Assembly: GCF_000143535.2 (NCBI RefSeq)
Contig: NC_037314.1
Location: 1,240,001-1,304,000 of the forward strand
Direction: 5' to 3'
Origin: Botrytis cinerea B05.10
Lineage: Eukaryota; Ascomycota; Leotiomycetes; Helotiales; Sclerotiniaceae
Length of the DNA: 64,000 nt
Part shown: piece by piece, positions 57,869-64,000 of the stretch
Layout of the letters: each line of letters opens with the position of its first letter
How positions within the stretch are numbered: the stretch's first letter is position 1
Translations under genes and position numbers: made by a program
Notes under the pieces: model-generated
Told to the model about the DNA's origin: nothing
Database searches by the model: none
What the model saw: the letters and a program-made list of their open reading frames with translations, nothing else

Positions 57869-58039
57869 AACGCTATAATATCGAGTCCAATTTAGAACTC
57901 TGATCTATGGACACAACCTCGAGTAACGCTCGCTAAAGATTCCGATGATCCCTCTACTACATGCTGCAAACAAAGTGTTCTCCACATCAATCGTTCCAAG
58001 CCCGCTTCTTGCGTTGAAATAACACAAGACATTCCGAAC

Positions 58040-59324
58040 TCAACCCCAAGTACGAGCCCACATGCTACTAGCTAGCCCCGGCAATCCTCGCAAATCTTCC
58101 TCAACACTCGTCGATTCTCTGCTTCTTGTAGCAGTTAGAGTCTCGGTACTACTACCATCTTCCGACTCGCTTCTTGCCAAAAGTGGTCTCGTCGTACTCC
58201 TCCACTCTGCTCTTGGCATTCCAATTACCGTTCCCAAGCCCATAGCATGACCTATTGCTCTAACAATCGAATGATCATTGTCCGATCGATTCCCACTCGC
58301 ACTAGTATCATCTCCACCCGTTGACACTATTCTCTCTGCTCTTGGCATTCCAATCACAGATCCCAATCCTGCGGATACTCCCACCGCTGTAGCTACAGAG
58401 TTAATAATTCTTCTCTGTCTCCTGTCCGCGTTCGAATTATAACGACTAGTGTAATCCCAGTTTCGCCAAGTAGAATTAATAGATGGTCGAGTTGGGTAAG
58501 GAGGTCGGTGATTGCTGGGTCGATGTGGCAAGTCGTACGTTGTGATATTGGTATTATATGTGCGGCGTGTAAATTCCGGCTCAACGGTAGTAGACGTAGG
58601 TATATCTGGGTGACCATGTGTCGTAGTACCAGGTCTACGAGGTAAACGAACATTGCTCGGAGTAATTTCCCCAGCGCCTTGGTTTCCTGCTTCATTTACG
58701 TCATGACTCAAATAACCGAATCTAGCGTTCCATCGCTGTAGTTCGAATGGAGTGGTGACTGTTAAATCGTTAAGAGATGTTGATCGAGTTAGAGGGTGAG
58801 AAGGTGCCATAGGCTGGGTATCTGCTGTGGTCCCCTGCGACTGGTTGGAGCGAGAGCGCTGTCTTACTTGAACACGATGAACCGATTGTGTCGGCTCGAT
58901 GGGTAGGATAACATTACGACACATGGGACAAGAATCCTGCTGAAGAAGCCAACTTCCCAAACACAAACCCCCAAATTTATGATTGCAAGGCGTGACGACT
59001 ATGCCATGTCCGCCACTGAATTCCAAGGGATCAGAACAAGTGCCATCTCCATCTGCATCAGCACTAACTTCTTTGACTTCTTGGACTGCAGAAACTCGTC
59101 AGTATGATTGATTGTATGTAAAGATGGAAATCCGCACGGCTCTCGAAACAAATGGGACAAATCTCTCCTTCGTCTGCATAATCTGTTTTCCATTGTATCA
59201 ACTGTTCTACAACCATGGGAATGCGAGTCGCTGTATCTGGCACCGTTTGACGACGCGTTTGAGACATAAGAATTGGAGCGAGAGGCAGTGTTTCTTGTAC
59301 GGAAGATTGAATGTTGCTAGCCAT
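58040..59324 (-). CDS. RING-type zinc-finger protein, probable E3 ubiquitin ligase
   Basis: Two exons, 59324..59138 and 59085..58040 (donor GTGCGG, acceptor TTGCAG), give 410 residues. The RING spans about 54-115: CPICFES, a ~35-residue acidic loop (SADADGDGTC), VVTPCNHKFGGLCLGSWL and CPMC. In the cross-brace pattern the fifth ligand (H-x2-C) is glycine (CNHKFG); relatives with HxFG are common among fungal RING-like proteins, so it is probably ancestral here. The remainder is disordered and Arg/Thr/Ser-rich. It contains two copies of a short repeat, G-x-VIGMPRAER and GTVIGMPRAEW, each following an Ala/Gly-rich helix, and no membrane segment is certain. Substrates are unknown. The intron falls inside the RING. 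Confidence 0.8.
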
Positions 59325-60777
59325 ATCGATATTTGGAAAGGTCTTTCAGAGTAAGATGTTCCCAGATGTTATGAAGGTAAGAATGCTGTTTCTGACTCTC
59401 TCAAGCTAGTTTAAAGAATGTAACATATTTTTGAATAAGAGTATGACCAAAAATATTGTGAAAAGTGAGTCTTCCGGGGAGAGAGAGGTGTGAATTTTAG
59501 AAATACAGAAGTGGTGAGAAGTGTAAGTGTCTGTCTGCACCTTCCAAGCTGAAGATTTATGTATCATAGTTGCCATTCTGCTTCAAATTTCACACTTTCC
59601 CTATTTCAAATCTTATGAGATTATAGGTAGCCATCGCACTCTCTCTGACAGTGAATGCTTCGATGAGCAACGAGAAAATGATGCGCACACTAGTGCACAT
59701 GCTTGAAAGAATGTTGATCGAATCCAAGTAAACACATTAAACTTGTTATGGTACTTCTAGCCAAAGAACATCAAGTATATCTCGGAGATTCAAAGTTGTC
59801 TGTCTGAAGTTTACTGGTTCCAATAGACACAAGGAGATCTTTTAAACAACAAGGATTGAATTAATTCACTGGATAGTAGCACTCACTCAGAGCTAGGCAT
59901 GTTTGGTTCTGGCGTGTGGGCTACCGGACCCCTTGCGTGATAGATGGAATACCAGAATATACAGAAGATCCACTCGGAATAACAGAGCAACTTTCAGAAA
60001 TGTGTAAAAATGAAAGACTTTCGAATGTGCTTGAACGGCTTTGCTGTCCTGGCCATCCAACCAACATAGAATCCGACATTTTTGAACTCCAATATCATTG
60101 AGTACCGATGGATACAACAACTTTGCAAAATATCATTTACAGCCCACACCCAAATCAACATCAACAAATATATCTACTCAGGTACAAGAACTGAGAATCT
60201 TTCAAGTTGTGTGCTGAAGAGAGAGTGACGAAGCAATACGCACCAAAACCATTCCCGAAGTAAACCCATCTCATCCCATCTCATCCATCCATCTCCATCC
60301 TCCAATCTGATTTCTAATAATCACAACTCCACTACACCCCTCACTCACACAAAGCATTTCCAATCATACAAGCAACATACTCCGCCACACGCACGATAAA
60401 CAAACCCAACAACCTATAAAAAGTGTTTGAAACACGATGCGTATAGACAAACATGCGGGGTAAATCGCGTGCTGCAGGAGGGGTAGACAATATGCGATGG
60501 AGATTGGTGAGAGGGCCCTGGGATCGATGATGTGATTTTGACAAACGTTTTGAAACGGCAGAAGCAATGATAAGAGTTGATGATACAATTTCTAGGTATG
60601 GATGATGTTAGGTGGATTTGTATCCAAATGGGTTGACGATTCTGGAATCCGTTGTAAATATATAATACGGACCTCCCCCATGTGCAGAAGATTTTCTTGT
60701 GATCAGTATATAAATTGATATATCTTCTCCTTTCAAAAACTCAGCATATTGCAATAAAGTACTCGAAAATACAAGCC
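59325..60777. other. 1.45 kb divergent intergenic region
   Basis: Upstream sequences of the RING gene (left) and the TauD-type gene (right). Short frames only, none recognisable. Confidence 0.35.
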
Positions 60778-62274
60778 ATGGCTCCATCAGCAACCCAAGA
60801 TCTTGCCATTCATCCCTCGGCCGCCATCAAAGACCTTGCTACTCCTTCCAAAGCCACCTTACCTCTTCCCTCAAACGCACGATCAAGGTTAGAAAAGGCC
60901 GGGATTGATGTCTCAGACGGATATCCTACGCGTCCAGGTCGTCCTTTATACCGTATGTTCTCATGCTCTGTCTTCATCGACAATGTAGAATAATGAGCCA
61001 AACTAATCTTTTCTTCCGCAATAGTCCAAGATGTCATCGCCATTCGCAACAAACCACGAGAGCACCACGATGCCGGATCCCGCGCCGATAAATCAAAGAA
61101 AAATCTGTTTGATACTATCCACAAGAACAACGGGGAGATAATTGATTTAACCAAAAATATCGGAACGGAAATAAGCGGTATTCGTCTCGATGAGTTGACG
61201 GATGAGCAGAAAGATGAATTGGCATTATTAGTTGCAGAGAGGAGTGTGGTATTTCTGAGGGGCCAAGAAGGGTTGAGTCCCAAAGTGCAAAGAGATTTGG
61301 GGGCTTGGTGGGGTGAAGTTGAGGTTCATGTACGTTTGTTTTGTGCTCCATATCATGAAGATGAGATCAGAAATGGATTGTGTGCTGATGATTTGATGTA
61401 TAGCCACAAGTTCCCCATGTGCCAGGACTTCCTGGTGTAACGGTGATGTGGCCTGCCTTGCAAGCCAGTGAAACTTCGAGAAAAACTGATTTCAGAAACC
61501 CAGGAGGTGCGAGTCGATGGCATTCGTAAGTCTTTTTTATTCTTCTCTTGAATCCCTCGAGGCTGTTGCGAAGACACATCACTGACATGAGAATAATACA
61601 GAGATTTGGTGCACGAGCTGCACCCCGCCGGATTAACCCACCTACACAATGATACCGTACCAAAGGTCGGAGGCGACACACTTTGGGCATCGGGATATGC
61701 AGCTTATAGCAAACTTTCTCCCGACTTCCGCAAATTCATTGATGGAAAAGAGGCCATATATGTTTCGGCGCATACATACCTCGATCGAGATGACCCGACT
61801 GCTGGACCCAAACATATTGAACGCGTCCATCCTATTGTGCGTGTGCATCCAGTGACAGGGTGGAAAACATTGTGGGTGAATAGGGCAATGACGAAATCGA
61901 TCGTCGGATTGGACAAGGCGGAGAGTGATTTGATTTTGGGGTATTTGTACGATGTTTTTGAAAAGAATGTGGATATCCAAGTCAGATTCAGATGGACCGC
62001 TGGGGCGAGTGCTATTTGGGTAAGTTTTCTCATAGGACCTTATGGTCTTATTCCAACCGAAATCGATGTTGGAAATGAAGGGAGAATAATAAGCGAGTGG
62101 TTAGATGCTGACAATGTTGAATAGGATAACAGAAGTACGATTCATAACGCGAGCTGGGATTATGAGGGAACTGAAGAGAGACACGGGACGAGAGTTACTA
62201 GTTTGGCAGAAAAGCCTTACTATGAAGAGGGAGCAAAGTCTAGAAGGGAGGCTTTAGGGTTAAATGATGATTAG
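60778..62274 (+). CDS. TauD/TfdA-type 2-oxoglutarate/Fe(II) dioxygenase
   Basis: Five exons (60778-60952, 61025-61329, 61404-61525, 61602-62019, 62125-62274) give 389 residues. The iron ligands are H200-x-D202 (RWHSDLVHE, joined across the third intron) and H347 in DNRSTIHNASWDY; R363 in RHGTRVT is the likely 2-oxoglutarate anchor. Other landmarks are NIGTEISGIRLDELTDEQKDEL, ERSVVFLRGQ and GGDTLWASGYAAYSKLS. The N-terminal ~70 residues are an extension usual in fungal members. These enzymes oxidise sulfonates, sulfate esters or other carboxyl-bearing small molecules in sulfur or nutrient acquisition; the substrate here is not predictable. No transporter or sulfatase is adjacent. Confidence 0.9.
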
Positions 62275-64000
62275 ATTGTAACGTGAATTTTCACTAGATC
62301 GTTTCGCAGTAGATGGTGCTTTGAATGGTCTTATAATTTGTCAGCTTATTAGAATTGTAGATACTAGGTCCCTGGCTAAATTGATAAATACCCAGCAAAA
62401 ACATGAAAACACACTAGATAAGATGAATCCCGCGAAGCTTATTTCACGCAATGTTGAAATTGGATACCGGGGCAATCCTACTCGAAAGCATGGCTGGACT
62501 CCACTTGTAAGGGACCTAATAGTTACTCTTTTCGGGACGAATACGGCACCCAACCACCAGATATGACAAACAGTAGTCCTGCAGTGCTCATTCTCAACGG
62601 CGTGGCGTCAACACCTGTCACGAAAGAATACTTGAGACCACAAACTACTTTCCCGATGTATCTAACATCTGACACGTAGAATCTGGTATGAAAAGTAAGC
62701 AGATCCTTGGTTGATTGGGTAGCAAAGAGAGATGTACAAGCGGGGTGTTCCAAGGAGATATCTTAAGTCCATCCGAATCGATGTCATTCACCGCTTCTTG
62801 TATGGAAGAGGCTTATTAATTACTCCAATTTGGAATGGTTGAGCGTTTGATCGCCGAGTTAGGAAGGTAATGAAGGAGAGCAATGAAGCTCCGGGCCGTT
62901 CGAATCACGTGATACTGAGCATTATTGTGCTTGTCATCTTTTCTTCTGGTGTTTCACACGGATCCGGCGAGATTGTGATTGTGTATCTTGCATTTTCAGA
63001 TGAAGGAAGTCAATGGGTCATACAGCATGATGAAGGAAGTCGATGAGTCAAGTACTTGGAACAACTGGTTGTTGGATTGAACTGCAATGCATTGAATTGA
63101 ATGTGCTTGCTGATCTAGACACTGGAGATGGAGATGGAGATGGTACATTGGAGGTCCCGATGCCCGATATTGATAATCTGGGGAAAGAGCGGTCCCGTCA
63201 GTTGTCCGGTTTACAGAGGCGTCGAATAAGCAAACGAGTAACTCAAACAGAGCGGGTGCGTGCTGCCACTTTGGGTCAGAGTTATCACTGAGGAGTTGCT
63301 AGAGAAACGCTTGTATTGTCGATCACCGCTGTGGCATAGGTGAGATCTGGAACAGCGTGTTTGCTCCCGTTCACTCGTTGCACGTACTTCGTATTTGATG
63401 ACTGATCAAGATCGAGTGAGTTTGGACTGTGAAGGGAGTGGGAGGTTCAGTAAAAGTTCCACGAAGTAAACTCAATTAGATGAATTCCATAGGTAACAGG
63501 GGAACGACATCGTATTAGCTTTTTTGGAGGTTGAACGGCGGGTGGATCTTGTGGGAGCTCCCCTCCGATCACCCTATTTCGTGGGCTTTTGGGCAAGACA
63601 GACAGATAGACAAATGGAATACAATAGCAATAGCGAACGATCCTCCATTGACTGATCTACGGAAAAGAAAGCTTCTGTTTTGGCTTCCCGACCGTCCGGC
63701 TCTTTCCAACAAGATTAAAAGCAAATCAATAATGTGGTTATATCATGTACATGACTAATTGCTTACTTCGCTTGCACCCAACATTGGAAGAATTGTCCAA
63801 TGATGCTATACACTCGGGTATTGACTCGGGCTTCACAAAGACCGATTGGCTCACTCCTCTCCACTCGTACATGGTTTGCCTTCCAGCTTATGCTATCTAC
63901 GGTCCCGGAGTAGCTTTTATCGGTCCCTTCTGTGAAATGCTGTGCGTGTGCTTGGGTGTGTATTGGTAATCCACGCACGCATGGATGGATGAATGAACGG
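62275..64000. other. 1.7 kb to the window end without a supported gene
   Basis: Frames of 60-82 codons occur on both strands (for example 63043-63291 with a GDGDGDG run) but I recognise none of them. The last bases contain GGATGGATGAATGAA repeats. Confidence 0.3.

Larger units (their letters stand above)
57679..58039. other. Convergent intergenic region with simple repeats
   Basis: Separates the peptidase and RING gene stops. Apart from the A-run and TA repeat listed separately nothing is seen. Confidence 0.5.

Overview
The window is nuclear DNA from a filamentous ascomycete. Genes are split by short introns (mostly 50-110 bases) with GTAAGT-like donors, CTAAC/CTGAC-like branch points and CAG/TAG acceptors. 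The gene set is typically fungal: eisosome protein, recyclin-1, KTI12, siderophore transporter, laccase, glutamic peptidase and PTH11-like rhodopsin-domain receptor. The style of the proteins suggests Leotiomycetes (Botrytis/Sclerotinia type), but that is an inference; no rRNA or other marker is present.

Layout. 0-5.2 kb: a small unrecognised spliced gene, a bicupin, an alpha/beta hydrolase and the Elongator regulator KTI12. 5.2-12.4 kb: a long leader region, then a C2H2 zinc-finger protein with complex 5' and 3' splicing. 12.4-19.4 kb: about 7 kb without a convincing gene, ending in the promoter of a siderophore-iron transporter; this stretch holds two perfect GATA-type iron-regulatory sites. 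22-23.8 kb: a secreted hydrolase-like protein whose nucleophile serine is replaced by asparagine. 25.8-32.9 kb: a fungal SLATT two-TM protein, a Frag1/DRAM/Sfk1 membrane protein, a CDK7/Kin28-like kinase, and F-box/Sec10 recyclin-1 with a C-terminal CaaX box.

33.9-48.5 kb looks accessory. It holds a decayed cytochrome P450, an FAD monooxygenase, a UbiA-type prenyltransferase, a rhodopsin-domain receptor, an O-methyltransferase and a laccase, separated by long intergenic stretches. Monooxygenase plus prenyltransferase is the tailoring pair of fungal meroterpenoid pathways. No polyketide synthase or complete terpene cyclase is visible here, so the locus may be the edge of a cluster, or a reduced one.

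49.6-62.3 kb returns to ordinary genes: eisosome protein EIS1, a tyrosine-phosphatase-like protein, a G1 glutamic peptidase, a RING-type protein and a TauD-type 2-oxoglutarate dioxygenase. 62.3-64 kb shows no gene I can support.

Exon structures were worked out by hand from splice signals and reading-frame continuity. They include a 6-base first exon (KTI12), a 10-base internal exon (monooxygenase), a 20-base last exon (prenyltransferase) and a two-exon gene of 83 residues (263-570). No tRNA, rRNA, CRISPR array or intact transposon was seen.
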